DNA of 64,000 nt from assembly GCF_017377775.1 (NCBI RefSeq), contig NZ_JAFVLN010000003.1:1-64000 (forward strand). Direction: 5' to 3'. Position 1 is the stretch's first letter. The number at the start of each line of letters is the position of its first letter. The DNA is from Streptomyces sp. VRA16 Mangrove soil (lineage in GTDB: Bacteria > Actinomycetota > Actinomycetes > Streptomycetales > Streptomycetaceae). The notes under the pieces are model-generated. The model made no database searches. It was not told the DNA's origin and saw nothing but the letters and a program-made list of their open reading frames with translations. The position numbers were made by a program, and so were the translations under genes. Positions 1 through 8,851 of the stretch are shown here, piece by piece.

Positions 1-319
1 GTCTCAGTCCCAGTGTGGCCGGTCGCCCTCTCAGGCCGGCTACCCGTCGTCGCCTTGGTGAGCCACTACCTCACCAACAAGCTGATAGGCCGCGGGCTCA
101 TCCTTCACCGCCGGAGCTTTCAACCCCTTCCCATGCGAGAAGGAGTGGTATCCGGTATTAGACCCCGTTTCCAGGGCTTGTCCCAGAGTGAAGGGCAGAT
201 TGCCCACGTGTTACTCACCCGTTCGCCACTAATCCACCCCGAAGGGCTTCATCGTTCGACTTGCATGTGTTAAGCACGCCGCCAGCGTTCGTCCTGAGCC
301 AGGATCAAACTCTCCGTGA
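1..319 (-). rRNA. rrs: 16S ribosomal RNA, 5' part (cut by window start)
   Basis: The reverse complement begins with the bacterial 16S 5' signature AGAGTTTGATCCTGGCTCAG (around 287-312). It continues through GACGAACGCTGGCGGCGTGC and ACACATGCAAGTCGAACG, in the actinobacterial form. About 319 nt of the roughly 1.5 kb gene lie in the window and the rest is to the left. The mature 5' end is placed near 319 by similarity to known Streptomyces 16S ends and could be off by a few bases. The gene is transcribed leftward, divergent from crr. Confidence 0.98.
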
Positions 320-500
320 ATGTGTACCCGTAATCGGGTGCAACACCACGAGAGCGGAACCAGAAGAGGAATAATCTCCCGGTTCACAGCGTCCTCGCTG
401 TGCGCCTTCCCCTGGTGAAGGAGAAGGACTTTTTCAAAGGAACCTCATCCTCGACCTGATGGCCGGGGACGGGGTATCAACATATCTGGCGTTGATTTTT

Positions 501-529
501 GGCACGCTGTTGAGTTCTCAAGGAACGGA
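501..529 (-). promoter_or_regulatory. rRNA leader conserved box (boxA-like antitermination/processing element)
   Basis: On the minus strand this reads TTCCTTGAGAACTCAACAGC followed by GTGCC. Streptomyces rRNA leaders and 16S-23S spacers carry this conserved element, where it is linked to antitermination and RNase III processing. It lies about 180 nt upstream of the 16S 5' end, as expected for a leader. The role is assigned by family resemblance. Confidence 0.65.
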
Positions 530-602
530 CGCTTCCTTTGTACTCACCCTCTCGGGCTTTCCTCCGGGCGCTTCCCTTCGGTCTTTCTTTCTTGCGTTTC
601 CG

Positions 603-631
603 ACTCTATCAGACCGTTTCACCGGCCGATT
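603..631 (-). promoter_or_regulatory. rRNA operon promoter (proximal)
   Basis: On the minus strand a TAGAGT -10 (603-608) is followed by CGGAAACGCAAGAAAG, a run typical of Streptomyces rRNA promoter start regions. The -35 region (about 626-631) is poor. This would be the promoter closest to the leader. Confidence 0.55.
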
Positions 632-694
632 TCCTCGGGGTCTTGCTCCGCTTTCCGGGAATCCACTTTCGCGGTTTCCTTTCCGGCGGCCGTA

Positions 695-726
695 ACTCTA
701 GCAGTCTTTTCTCACCCCTCTGACCA
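695..726 (-). promoter_or_regulatory. rRNA operon promoter (middle)
   Basis: On the minus strand TGGTCA (721-726) precedes TAGAGT (695-700), with a 20-nt gap. The -10 hexamer is identical to that of the proximal promoter about 92 bp downstream, which suggests duplicated rRNA promoters. The -35 assignment is weak. Confidence 0.45.
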
Positions 727-740
727 CACCTGCGAGTGCA

Positions 741-755
741 GAGGTCTAGACCAGA
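741..755. promoter_or_regulatory. DasR-like operator (dre) between rRNA operon and crr
   Basis: The sequence GAGGTCTAGACCAGA is centred on the perfect palindrome GGTCTAGACC (743-752). The DasR consensus is ACTGGTCTAGACCAGT, and this site matches about 13 of 16 positions. DasR is the GlcNAc-responsive GntR repressor of the Streptomyces PTS genes, including crr-ptsI. The site is about 250 bp upstream of crr and also inside the rRNA promoter region. Confidence 0.6.
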
Positions 756-831
756 GGTAGGGTTCGACTCGTTAGAGACCGCACGGGAGGCGGGCGCTCG
801 TTGGCGCTTCGTGCTCCCTGGCGGAAGTACG

Positions 832-861
832 ACACTACATGGGGGCGCGCACGCGGTGCAA
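832..861 (-). promoter_or_regulatory. rRNA operon promoter (distal)
   Basis: On the minus strand a TTGCAC -35 (856-861) and a TAGTGT -10 (832-837) are separated by 18 nt, a good vegetative-sigma promoter. It points toward the 16S gene and is the best-scoring pair by eye in this intergenic region. It could be the most upstream of several tandem rRNA promoters. Confidence 0.55.
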
Positions 862-1004
862 ATCGTTTGCGGGGTCCCCTACGTCAGCCAACCGGTACCT
901 CTCATGCGGAACCGGGACTTTTTATGACTTACGCTTCTGAACAGTACGTCGTCCAGGACAGGTAGTGACGACGACCATCAATCTCCACCCCTGGGAGGCT
1001 TGCC

Positions 1005-1454
1005 ATGACCGATGTGACGTCCCCGCTTGCAGGACGCGCCATTGGGCTCTCTGCCGTTCCTGACCCGGTGTTCTCCGGTGCGATGGTCGGCCCCGGCACC
1101 GCCATCGACCCCGTGCGCGAGCCTTCCGAGGCCGTCGCTCCTGTCAACGGCATCGTCGTTTCCCTCCACCCGCACGCCTTCGTCGTGGTGGACGAGGAGG
1201 GGCACGGTGTGCTGACGCACCTCGGTATCGACACCGTCCAGCTCAATGGCGAAGGCTTTGAGCTGCTCGTCAACAAGGGCGACACCGTGACGCGCGGTCA
1301 GGCCGTGGTGCGGTGGGACCCGGCCGCGGTCGAGGCTGCCGGCAAGTCGCCGGTCTGCCCGGTCGTGGCGCTCGAGGCCACCGCCGAGTCGCTCTCCAAC
1401 GTGGTCGAGGACGGCGAGCTCAAGGCGGGCGACGCACTGTTCGGCTGGAAGTGA
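1005..1454 (+). CDS. crr: PTS glucose-type EIIA component (IIA-Crr)
   Basis: Phosphocarrier of the sugar phosphotransferase system. It accepts phosphate from HPr and passes it to membrane EIIB/EIIC permeases, for GlcNAc in Streptomyces. The 149-aa protein is a single EIIA-Glc domain. The two conserved histidines are visible at H57 (HPHAF) and H72 (THLGIDTV), H72 being the phosphorylated one by family alignment. The ATG at 1005 has GGGAGG six bases upstream. The gene is followed by ptsI after 77 bp, so the two are probably co-transcribed. A DasR-like box lies upstream. No ptsH (HPr) gene is in the window. Confidence 0.95.
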   Translation: MTDVTSPLAGRAIGLSAVPDPVFSGAMVGPGTAIDPVREPSEAVAPVNGIVVSLHPHAFVVVDEEGHGVLTHLGIDTVQLNGEGFELLVNKGDTVTRGQAVVRWDPAAVEAAGKSPVCPVVALEATAESLSNVVEDGELKAGDALFGWK

Positions 1455-1491
1455 CAGCGCGCCGTCACTGACGGACCGCAGGACAACCAAC

Positions 1492-1512
1492 GCGGCGGGG
1501 TCGCCCCGCCGC
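1492..1512 (+). other. Intercistronic hairpin between crr and ptsI
   Basis: A perfect 9-bp stem GCGGCGGGG / CCCCGCCGC encloses a TCG loop in the 77-bp gap. No U-tract follows, so it is more likely an mRNA-stability or partial-attenuation element than a full terminator. Its role is not known. Confidence 0.5.
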
Positions 1513-1531
1513 ACTATCGGAGACGGGTGAG

Positions 1532-3202
1532 ATGGAGACAACGCTGCGAGGCGTCGGCGTGAGCCACGGTGTGGCGATCGGCGAGGTTCGGCACATGGGG
1601 ACGGCGGTGCTCGAGCCGCCGGCCAAGCAGATTCCGGCGGAGGAGGCGGAGCGCGAGCAGGGGCGCGCCCGTCAGGCCGTGGAAGCTGTTGCGGCCGACC
1701 TGATTGCGCGCGGCAATCTGGCCGGCGGGGAGGCCCAGGCGGTCCTCGAAGCTCAGGCCATGATCGCTCAGGACCCCGAGCTGATCGCCGACGTCGACCG
1801 CCGCATCGCTGTGGGCAGCACGGCGGAGCGCGGCATCTACGACGCCTTCTCGCACTACCGCGAGCTGCTGGCCGGTGCCGGCGAGTACATGGCCGGTCGT
1901 GTGGCGGACCTCGACGACGTGCGGAACCGTATCGTCGCGCGCCTGCTCGGTGTTCCGATGCCGGGTGTGCCCGACAGCGACGAGCCGTACGTCCTCATCG
2001 CTCGTGACCTCGCGCCTGCGGACACCGCGCTGCTGGACCCGGCGCTGGTGCTCGGCTTCGTCACCGAAGAGGGCGGTCCGACCAGCCACAGCGCCATCCT
2101 GGCGCGCGCTCTCGGAGTGCCGGCTGTCGTCGCGCTGCCGGGCGCCGGTGAGCTGGCCGAGGGCACTGTCGTCGCTGTCGACGGCAGCACGGGTGAGATC
2201 TTCGTGGAACCGAGTGCGGAGAAGCGTGCCGCGCTCGAGGCCTCTGCCGCCGAGCGCAAGGCCGCGCTGGCCGCGTCCACCGGCCCGGGTGCCACCTCGG
2301 ACGGGCACAAGGTCCCCCTGCTCGCGAACGTCGGCGGTCCGGCGGACGTGCCGGCGGCCGTCGAGGCGGGGGCCGAGGGCGTCGGTCTCTTCCGCACCGA
2401 GTTCCTCTTCCTGGACGACAGCAAGAAGGCTCCGTCCGAGGAGAAGCAGGTCGAGGCGTACCGCCAGGTTCTGGAGGCGTTCCCCGAGGGGCGCGTCGTG
2501 GTGCGTGTACTGGACGCCGGTGCCGACAAGCCGCTGGACTTCCTGACGCCGGGCGACGAGCCCAACCCGGCTCTGGGCGTGCGGGGTCTGCGGTCGCTGC
2601 TCGACCACCCGGAGGTGCTGCGTACGCAGCTGACCGCGCTGGCCAAGGCGTCCGAGGGCCTGCCGGTCTACCTCGAGGTCATGGCCCCGATGGTCGCCGA
2701 CCGTGCCGACGCCAAGGCGTTCGCCGACGCCTGTCGTGAGGCGGGGCTGCAGGCCAAGTTCGGCGCGATGGTGGAGATTCCGTCCGCCGCGCTGCGCGCC
2801 CGTTCCGTGCTGCAGGAGGTCGAGTTCCTGTCGCTCGGCACGAACGACCTGGCGCAGTACACCTTCGCGGCCGACCGTCAGGTCGGTGCCGTGTCGCGCC
2901 TCCAGGACCCGTGGCAGCCCGCTCTGCTCGACCTGGTCGCGATGTCGGCCGACGCCGCCAAGGCCGAGGGCAAGAGCTGCGGCGTGTGCGGTGAGGCCGC
3001 GTCCGACCCGCTGCTGGCCTGTGTGCTGACCGGTCTGGGTGTCACCTCCCTGTCCATGGGTGCCGCGTCGATCCCGTACGTGCGGGCCACGCTCGGCAAG
3101 TACACGCTGGCCCAGTGCGAGCGGGCGGCCGCCGCCGCCCGTGCCGCGGACTCCGCCGAAGAGGCACGGACCGCGGCGCAGGCCGTGCTGTCTGGCGAGT
3201 AA
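1532..3202 (+). CDS. ptsI: Phosphoenolpyruvate-protein phosphotransferase (PTS Enzyme I)
   Basis: Cytosolic Enzyme I takes phosphate from PEP and passes it to HPr, starting the PTS chain that ends at EIIA (crr, next door). The 556 aa match the usual 550-575. Order: an N-terminal HPr-binding and swivelling phosphohistidine domain with the motif GGPTSHSAILAR, active His186; then the C-terminal PEP-binding barrel with GLFRTEFLFL (around 290), an EIPSA block and the GTNDLAQY and GVCGEAASDP blocks. The ATG at 1532 follows GGAGACGGGTGAG. The gene ends just before a strong terminator, so crr-ptsI forms one unit. Confidence 0.96.
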   Translation: METTLRGVGVSHGVAIGEVRHMGTAVLEPPAKQIPAEEAEREQGRARQAVEAVAADLIARGNLAGGEAQAVLEAQAMIAQDPELIADVDRRIAVGSTAERGIYDAFSHYRELLAGAGEYMAGRVADLDDVRNRIVARLLGVPMPGVPDSDEPYVLIARDLAPADTALLDPALVLGFVTEEGGPTSHSAILARALGVPAVVALPGAGELAEGTVVAVDGSTGEIFVEPSAEKRAALEASAAERKAALAASTGPGATSDGHKVPLLANVGGPADVPAAVEAGAEGVGLFRTEFLFLDDSKKAPSEEKQVEAYRQVLEAFPEGRVVVRVLDAGADKPLDFLTPGDEPNPALGVRGLRSLLDHPEVLRTQLTALAKASEGLPVYLEVMAPMVADRADAKAFADACREAGLQAKFGAMVEIPSAALRARSVLQEVEFLSLGTNDLAQYTFAADRQVGAVSRLQDPWQPALLDLVAMSADAAKAEGKSCGVCGEAASDPLLACVLTGLGVTSLSMGAASIPYVRATLGKYTLAQCERAAAAARAADSAEEARTAAQAVLSGE

Positions 3203-3222
3203 TCGCCCGGCTGTCCTTCTGC

Positions 3223-3264
3223 GAAGGGTGCTCCACCGCTGGTGGGGCACCCTTCGTGCGTTTT
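3223..3264 (+). terminator. Intrinsic terminator after ptsI
   Basis: The stem GAAGGGTGC (3223-3231) pairs with GCACCCTTC (3247-3255). A nested CCACC/GGTGG extends it inward, and TTTT follows at 3261. It lies 20 bp after the ptsI stop and faces the convergent gene ending at 3274, so it may work in both directions. Confidence 0.85.
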
Positions 3265-3273
3265 CCGGTCAGG

Positions 3274-4176
3274 TCAGTGCAGGTGCTGTCCGTCCGGATC
3301 GACGGTGTTCGCGTCCGGCGCCGTGCAGTAGTCGACATCGGGCTCGGGTGCCACCAGCTCACCGGAGTACGCGTCGACGCAGTAGGCATCGAAGACCTGT
3401 GACGCAGTGAGGGGTACGAGCCCTTCGTCCTTCACCTGCCAGCCGTAGACCCGGCTCCGCTCCCCCACCCGGTTCGTCCGCAGGACGATGGCGCATGCGC
3501 TGTCGGTGGCGATGGCCAGGGCGAGGACGGTTGTCAGTTCCATGGCTGCGGTCTCGTCGAGCCGGACGGTGTCAGGTGCTTCGGTGTCGACGTGCAGGAC
3601 CGCCTGGAGCGGATCGCGGCCGGTGGACGCGCTGCACACCAGATGATGGATGCCTTCACCGATGCTGTCGAGCACGCGGGCGAAGAGGTAGGAGGCGCGT
3701 GCGAACGCGATCCTGCCGATGTCCTGTCCGCATTCCCTGCAGGGCCCGATGCGGGTCAGAACGGATGAGGCGTAGGTCCAGGTCGCCTGGCGGACCGCCT
3801 CCTCGACGAGGTCGGGGACGAGGTCGGCCAGTGGTTGCCCCTCGTACGGGAGACACGGTCCGATCGAGGCGAGCTCCGCCGTGAAGCGGGTGCGGCTGAT
3901 CGCGGTGTCCGGTTCGAGGCCGGATTCGGCGCAGAACTCCGCGTACTCCACCGGGTCGAAGAGAGCCACGGTGGTGTGCCCGCCCGCTGAGGCCACGGAT
4001 TTGAGCAGCCCTTCGACCTGTCGCAGATACGTCTTGTGGTCCTCGAACGTGAAGCTGCGGTAGCGCCGCATCGCCGTGAAGTCCTGCTCGTCGGCCAACA
4101 GGCCGATGGTCCCCGCTACCTCGCGGCGCAGGATGTGCCGCTGGCTGGTGGTCCGGCCCTGCTGTGTGTGCGCCAT
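3274..4176 (-). CDS. Hypothetical protein, 300 aa
   Basis: I do not recognise the family. The protein is soluble, with no signal peptide or membrane segment. It has a CxxC pair (CRECG, around 145-150) plus other scattered cysteines, which might bind metal, and an acidic C-terminus. The ATG at 4176 is preceded by AGGGGGAA on the minus strand, so the start is sound. Codon use matches its neighbours. It lies downstream of the acetoacetyl-CoA synthetase gene on the same strand, but a strong inverted repeat separates them, so it is probably transcribed alone. A lone regulatory or binding protein is possible; there is no direct evidence. Confidence 0.8.
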   Translation of the reverse strand: MAHTQQGRTTSQRHILRREVAGTIGLLADEQDFTAMRRYRSFTFEDHKTYLRQVEGLLKSVASAGGHTTVALFDPVEYAEFCAESGLEPDTAISRTRFTAELASIGPCLPYEGQPLADLVPDLVEEAVRQATWTYASSVLTRIGPCRECGQDIGRIAFARASYLFARVLDSIGEGIHHLVCSASTGRDPLQAVLHVDTEAPDTVRLDETAAMELTTVLALAIATDSACAIVLRTNRVGERSRVYGWQVKDEGLVPLTASQVFDAYCVDAYSGELVAPEPDVDYCTAPDANTVDPDGQHLH

Positions 4177-4219
4177 GGTGTTCCCCCTGAGTGCGCTCGA
4201 TCATTGCTCACTCAGAGTA

Positions 4220-4246
4220 ATCACGGCCACTGACAGTGGCCGTGAT
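4220..4246. terminator. 13-bp perfect inverted repeat (terminator or operator)
   Basis: ATCACGGCCACTG (4220-4232) and CAGTGGCCGTGAT (4234-4246) are perfect complements around one base. Read on the minus strand, it lies 32 nt after the acetoacetyl-CoA synthetase stop and 43 nt before the next start. No U-tract is visible. It could stop transcription of the upstream gene or be an operator for the 300-aa gene. Confidence 0.55.
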
Positions 4247-4278
4247 CAGACGAATCGCGGCCGGAGCCGCCCCCTGGG

Positions 4279-6252
4279 TCAGGCTCGCTTGCGGGCGATG
4301 TCCTCGTAGAAACGGAGGAGTTCGAGGTTGTCGATGGAGCCCGGGTTCACGGCCTTCTCCAGCGGGGTTCCTTGCAGGAGTCGCTTCACCGGTACTTCGA
4401 TGCGCTTGCCGGTGAGAGTGTGCGGGACGCCGGGGGCTTCGATGATCTCGTCGGGGACGTGGCGCGGGGAGAGCTGTTCGCGGATCACCTGCTTGATGCG
4501 GGAGCGCAGGGCATCGTCGAGGACCACGCCGGGGGCGAGGTGCACGAAGAGCGGCATCCAGTAACCGCCGTCGGGCAGCTCGAGGCCGATCACGAGTGAT
4601 TCGCGGATCTCGGGAAGTCGCTCCACGGCCTCGTAGATGTCGGCCGATCCCATGCGGACGCCCTGACGGTTCAGAGTGGAGTCGGAGCGGCCGTGGATGA
4701 TGACGGAGCCGCGCGAGGTGAGGGTGATCCAGTCCCCGTGGCGCCAGACGCCGGGGTACGTGTCGAAGTAGCTGTCGTGGTAGCGACTGCCGTCGGGGTC
4801 GTTCCAGAAGCGGATCGGCATGGACGGCATGGGGTTGGTGACGACGAGTTCGCCCACCTCGTCGATGAGGGGATTGCCCTGCGGGTCCCATGCCTGAAGG
4901 TCCGTGCCGAGGCTGGGGGCCTGGAGCTCCCCGATGTGGACGGGGAGAGTGGCGACGGCTCCGGCGAAGCAGGAGCAGACGTCGGTGCCGCCGCTGACGG
5001 AGGCGATCCAGAGGTCGTCGCGGACCTCGTCGTGAAGCCAGCGGAAGCCGTCGGGCGGCAGTGGCGAGCCGGTGGTCGCCACACATTTGACGCGGGAGAG
5101 GTCGTGGTCGCGGGACGGGTGGACGCCGGCCTTGCGGCACGCCATCACGTAGGCCGCGGACGTGCCGAAGAGGGTGGCCCCGGTCTTTTCGGCGACGGCC
5201 CACTGGGCGCCGGTCTCGGGGTGACCGGGACTGCCGTCGTAGAGGACGATCGTGGTGCCCGTCAGGAGCCCGGAGACGAGGAAGTTCCACATCATCCAGC
5301 CCGTCGACGTGTACCAGAAGAACCGGTCGTCGGGGCCGAGGTCGCAGTGCAGACCGAGTTGCTTGAGGTGCTCGACGAGGATGCCGCCCTGGGACTGCAC
5401 GATGGCCTTGGGCAGGCCGGTCGTGCCTGAGGAGTACAGCACCCACAGCGGGTGGTCGAAGGGCACTTCTTCGTAGACGGGTGCCACGTCACCCGAAGTG
5501 AGGGCAGCCCATTCGAGGGCCCCTTCCGGGGCCTCGGTTCCGAGCAGGGGAATGTGGACCACCGCACGCAGGGAGGGCAGTTCGGAGCGGAGCTCGGCCA
5601 CGGTGTCGCGGCGGTCGTGCTCCTTGCCGCCGTAGCGGTATCCGTCGACGGTGAACAGGACCACCGGTTCGACCTGCTGGAAGCGGTCGAGGACGCTGCG
5701 GGCGCCGAAGTCGGGGGCACAGGACGTCCAGACGGCGCCGACGGCGGCCGTGGCGAGGAGGGCGACGACCGCCTCGGAGATGTTGGGCAGATATCCGCTG
5801 ATGCGGTCGCCCGGACGGACTCCGAGCGCGCGCAGCTCCGCCGCGAGGGAGCCGACCTGGCGGCGCAGCTCCGTCCAGGTGATGGGGCGCGGTTCCTGCC
5901 TCTCGTCGACCTGGAGGATGGCGGGGGTCTCCGCGCGCGTGGGGTCGTCCGCAGCCCGCAGGGCGTGTTCGGCGTAGTTGAGGGTGGCCCCGGGGAACCA
6001 CTCGGCTCCCGGCATGGAGCGATTGCCCAGCACGCGCGCGTAGGGGTGTGTGAAGCGCACGTCGAACCAGTCGGTGACGCCCTTCCAGAACGTCTCGAGT
6101 TCGTTTACCGACCAACGGTGCAGCGCCTCGTAGCCGCCGTCCGCCGGCGCGCCGTGGTGCTCCGCCGCCCAGGCCTGGAAGCGGGTGATCTGCGCGGCGG
6201 CGATCTGATCCCGATCGGGCTGCCAGAGCGGCGAGGGGTTCGCTGTGTCCAT
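4279..6252 (-). CDS. aacS: Acetoacetyl-CoA synthetase (acetoacetate-CoA ligase)
   Basis: An ATP-dependent ligase joining acetoacetate to CoA through an acyl-adenylate, in the cytosol. The 657 aa from the chosen start match the family length (about 650). It carries an ACAS N-terminal domain (WxxGATLNYAEHAL), the adenylate-forming P-loop motif YSSGTTGLPKA, the core SGGTDVCSCFAG and the C-terminal GRSDSTLNRQGVRMG. The TLTGKRIEVPVK end carries the usual catalytic lysine. The frame is open 72 codons further upstream, but the ATG at 6252 has GGGAG upstream and gives the family N-terminus (MDTANPSPLWQP), so I chose it. The gene is divergent from the GH31 gene. Confidence 0.93.
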   Translation of the reverse strand: MDTANPSPLWQPDRDQIAAAQITRFQAWAAEHHGAPADGGYEALHRWSVNELETFWKGVTDWFDVRFTHPYARVLGNRSMPGAEWFPGATLNYAEHALRAADDPTRAETPAILQVDERQEPRPITWTELRRQVGSLAAELRALGVRPGDRISGYLPNISEAVVALLATAAVGAVWTSCAPDFGARSVLDRFQQVEPVVLFTVDGYRYGGKEHDRRDTVAELRSELPSLRAVVHIPLLGTEAPEGALEWAALTSGDVAPVYEEVPFDHPLWVLYSSGTTGLPKAIVQSQGGILVEHLKQLGLHCDLGPDDRFFWYTSTGWMMWNFLVSGLLTGTTIVLYDGSPGHPETGAQWAVAEKTGATLFGTSAAYVMACRKAGVHPSRDHDLSRVKCVATTGSPLPPDGFRWLHDEVRDDLWIASVSGGTDVCSCFAGAVATLPVHIGELQAPSLGTDLQAWDPQGNPLIDEVGELVVTNPMPSMPIRFWNDPDGSRYHDSYFDTYPGVWRHGDWITLTSRGSVIIHGRSDSTLNRQGVRMGSADIYEAVERLPEIRESLVIGLELPDGGYWMPLFVHLAPGVVLDDALRSRIKQVIREQLSPRHVPDEIIEAPGVPHTLTGKRIEVPVKRLLQGTPLEKAVNPGSIDNLELLRFYEDIARKRA

Positions 6253-6466
6253 GGGGCGGCTCCCGGAAGTACGCGGCGTGGGCGTCGTCGGCGCGCACGG
6301 GCTGGGGTGTGCGCGTGACGCGGCTGACAGGGACGATGCCATGTGATCGACTTCGGCACCAGGGTGTTCGCCACATGGTCGGTGGCGTGAAGATGTCCCG
6401 GCACCGCGAATGAACGGCAGTTGAACGCGGCACACGTGCGTGGCCGTCAGTGGCAGGGTGAGCAGC

Positions 6467-8818
6467 ATGAACGGTCGTGACCTCGTGCGCTCGGTGAAGG
6501 CGGCTTCTCAGGTGGGTGCCGCCCTGGGGTTGCGGGCCGTGCGCGCCTCGTGGCGGCTGCGCCGGGCGGATTCGGCGGGGTTGCCGCGGCAGGGCCCCGC
6601 GCGTGCGCGCGTCCCAGGCTCTGTGGTCGGTGTGGATCCCGAGCCCGGCGGGGGCCGGGTGCGGTTCACCCGCTCGTCGCTGCGGATCATGGTCGCGGTG
6701 AACGGGGCTGTCTTCTGGGGGTGGGACGGGGCCGATCCGGAGCCCTCGTACGCCTTGGCCGGGGTGTGCCCCGAGCCCGACTCCCGCGTGACGCTGGAGC
6801 CCGACAAGGACGGCGGGTGGCGAGTGGTCGCCGAGCGGGCGACGGTCACCGTGTCGCGTCTCGGTGCGATCGAATTGTGCACGCCGGGCGGTGTGGTGCT
6901 GCGCCGAGAACTGCCGCCGCGCTGGTGGGAGGCGGAGGGCGGGGGCGAGGCGCGCTGGGCGCAGCGGTCGGAGGTGGCCGCGGACGCCCGGTTCTTCGGG
7001 CTGGGCGGGCGTTCTTCGGGGCCGCGGCTGCGTGGCGGGACGTATCGGCTGTGGAACACCGCCCCGGCCGGTTCCTTCGGTCCGGGCGACGATCCCCTGT
7101 CGGTCACGATGCCGGTGCAGATGGTCGTCGCCGACGTCGGCACGCATCTGGTCTTCCACGACACCACGTGGGACGGCACGGTCGTCCTGCGTGAGGGACG
7201 CGAGGGGGACGGTTCGGGGCATGACAGCGTCGGAGCGTCCGAACTGCGCATGGACGGCGGTCCATTGCGGTGTTGGGCCGTCGTGGGCACGCCCGCGCGC
7301 GTGCTGCACGCGTGGGTGCAGCTGACGGGTGGGGCCGCGGTTCCGCCGTCCTGGGCGCTGGGGCATCAGCACGCACGGTGGGGTGCCGGTACCACCGAGG
7401 AGGTGCGTCGCCTTGTGGCCGACTACAAGGAGCGCGCATTGCCACTGGATGCGGTGCACCTGGACGTCGGACACCACAGATCGCGGCATGTTCCGGTAGA
7501 TCGTGGCGAGCTCCTCGCTTCGCTGCCCGGACTGGCGGAGGAACTACGCGCCGGCGGGGTGCGCCTCGTGTCCGTCATGGATCCGGGGGTGACGGTGGAG
7601 CGTGGCGAGGCCGTGTACGAGGGCGGGCGCACGATCGACGCCTTCGTGCGGGACACGGCGGGCAAGGCGGTGCGAGGTGTCGTACGAACCGGAGAGTCGG
7701 TGTACCCGGACTTCACGGCTGAACGGGTGCGGAAGTGGTGGGGCGGGCTGTACGAGGAGCGTCTCGACCGGGGTTTCTCGGGGTTCTGGCACGACATGAA
7801 CGAGCCGGTCTCCTTCGCCGCGTTCGGGGACCGCACCCTGCCCCTGTCCGCCCGGCACGACCTCGACGGTCGTGGGGGTGACCATCGGGAAGTGCACAAC
7901 GTGTACGGCCTGTGCATGACGAGGGCCGGGTACGAGGGGCTGCGTGAACTGCAGCCGCAGGAGCGGCCCTTCCTGTGCTCGCGTTCGGGCTGGGCGGGAA
8001 TACAGCGCTACGGAGGCGTCGGGTCCGGTGACGTCGCCACCGACTGGCACGGCTTGCGGGCCTCGTTCTCGCTCGTCCTGGGACTCGGCCTGTGCGGGGT
8101 GCCGTATGCGGGACCTGATGTGGGCGGCCACGACGGTGAGCCCGCGCCGGAGCTCTACCTGCGCTGGTTCCAACTGGGCGCCTATATGCCGCTGTTCCGC
8201 ACGCACTCGTCCCTGCGGGCCGGTCGGGGTGAACCCTGGGCCTTCGGTGACGAGGGGCTCAAGCACGCACGCGAGGCGTTGGACGAGCGTCGTCGGCTGC
8301 TGCCCTACTTCATGACGCTGGCGCATTTCGCACGCCGTACGGGTGCTCCCTACGTGCGTCCCTTGTGGTGGGGGTCGCCCGAGGACAGGGCGCTGCGTGA
8401 CTGTGAGGACGCCTTCTTGTTGGGAGATTCCTTGTTGGTGGCTCCCGTGTGGGAGCCGGGGGTCAGGAGCCGGACCGTGGTGCTGCCGCGGGGGCGGTGG
8501 TACGACACGGCGAGCGGTGAGGCGTTCGACGGGCCGGGGCGCGTGACGGTGCAGGCCCCACTGTCACGGATTCCTGTCCTCGCGCGTGCGGGCGCCGTGA
8601 TCCCGGTGCTGGAGGGCGGCGGGATCGCCCTGGACGTCTGGGCGCCCGCTCCCGGGCGCACGGGCCACGGCTACGTCGTCCCGGACCTGGGGGACGGCTG
8701 GGAGGATCCGCGGGTCGAGCGGTATCGCGTGCACAGGAGCGGGCAGCGTGTCGTCGTGGAGGCCGAAGGGGAGGGTGGCGGGCAGCCGCCCTATCCGGTG
8801 CGCGTACGGGGCCTCTGA
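6467..8818 (+). CDS. GH31-family glycoside hydrolase (alpha-glucosidase-like)
   Basis: Glycosidase acting on alpha-glucosides or related sugars. The 783-aa protein has a beta-sandwich N-terminal part and a (beta/alpha)8 catalytic barrel. The nucleophile motif is GFWHDMNEP (Asp443) and the acid/base region is GVGSGDVATDWHGL (Asp522). A C-terminal beta domain follows. No signal peptide is evident, so it is probably intracellular. The subsite block that usually reads DIDY/DIDW here reads LDVGHH, so the substrate may not be maltose. The ATG at 6467 (MNGRDLV) is chosen over the frame-open ATG at 6440 because AGGGTGA lies upstream. Confidence 0.88.
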   Translation: MNGRDLVRSVKAASQVGAALGLRAVRASWRLRRADSAGLPRQGPARARVPGSVVGVDPEPGGGRVRFTRSSLRIMVAVNGAVFWGWDGADPEPSYALAGVCPEPDSRVTLEPDKDGGWRVVAERATVTVSRLGAIELCTPGGVVLRRELPPRWWEAEGGGEARWAQRSEVAADARFFGLGGRSSGPRLRGGTYRLWNTAPAGSFGPGDDPLSVTMPVQMVVADVGTHLVFHDTTWDGTVVLREGREGDGSGHDSVGASELRMDGGPLRCWAVVGTPARVLHAWVQLTGGAAVPPSWALGHQHARWGAGTTEEVRRLVADYKERALPLDAVHLDVGHHRSRHVPVDRGELLASLPGLAEELRAGGVRLVSVMDPGVTVERGEAVYEGGRTIDAFVRDTAGKAVRGVVRTGESVYPDFTAERVRKWWGGLYEERLDRGFSGFWHDMNEPVSFAAFGDRTLPLSARHDLDGRGGDHREVHNVYGLCMTRAGYEGLRELQPQERPFLCSRSGWAGIQRYGGVGSGDVATDWHGLRASFSLVLGLGLCGVPYAGPDVGGHDGEPAPELYLRWFQLGAYMPLFRTHSSLRAGRGEPWAFGDEGLKHAREALDERRRLLPYFMTLAHFARRTGAPYVRPLWWGSPEDRALRDCEDAFLLGDSLLVAPVWEPGVRSRTVVLPRGRWYDTASGEAFDGPGRVTVQAPLSRIPVLARAGAVIPVLEGGGIALDVWAPAPGRTGHGYVVPDLGDGWEDPRVERYRVHRSGQRVVVEAEGEGGGQPPYPVRVRGL

Positions 8819-8851
8819 GGCCGTGCGCGCGGCGTCGAGTGGTGGTGTGGG

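Noticed and set aside
1514..3250. Minus-strand frame of 578 codons
   Set aside because: Antisense shadow of ptsI; His/Arg/Gly-rich with no motif.
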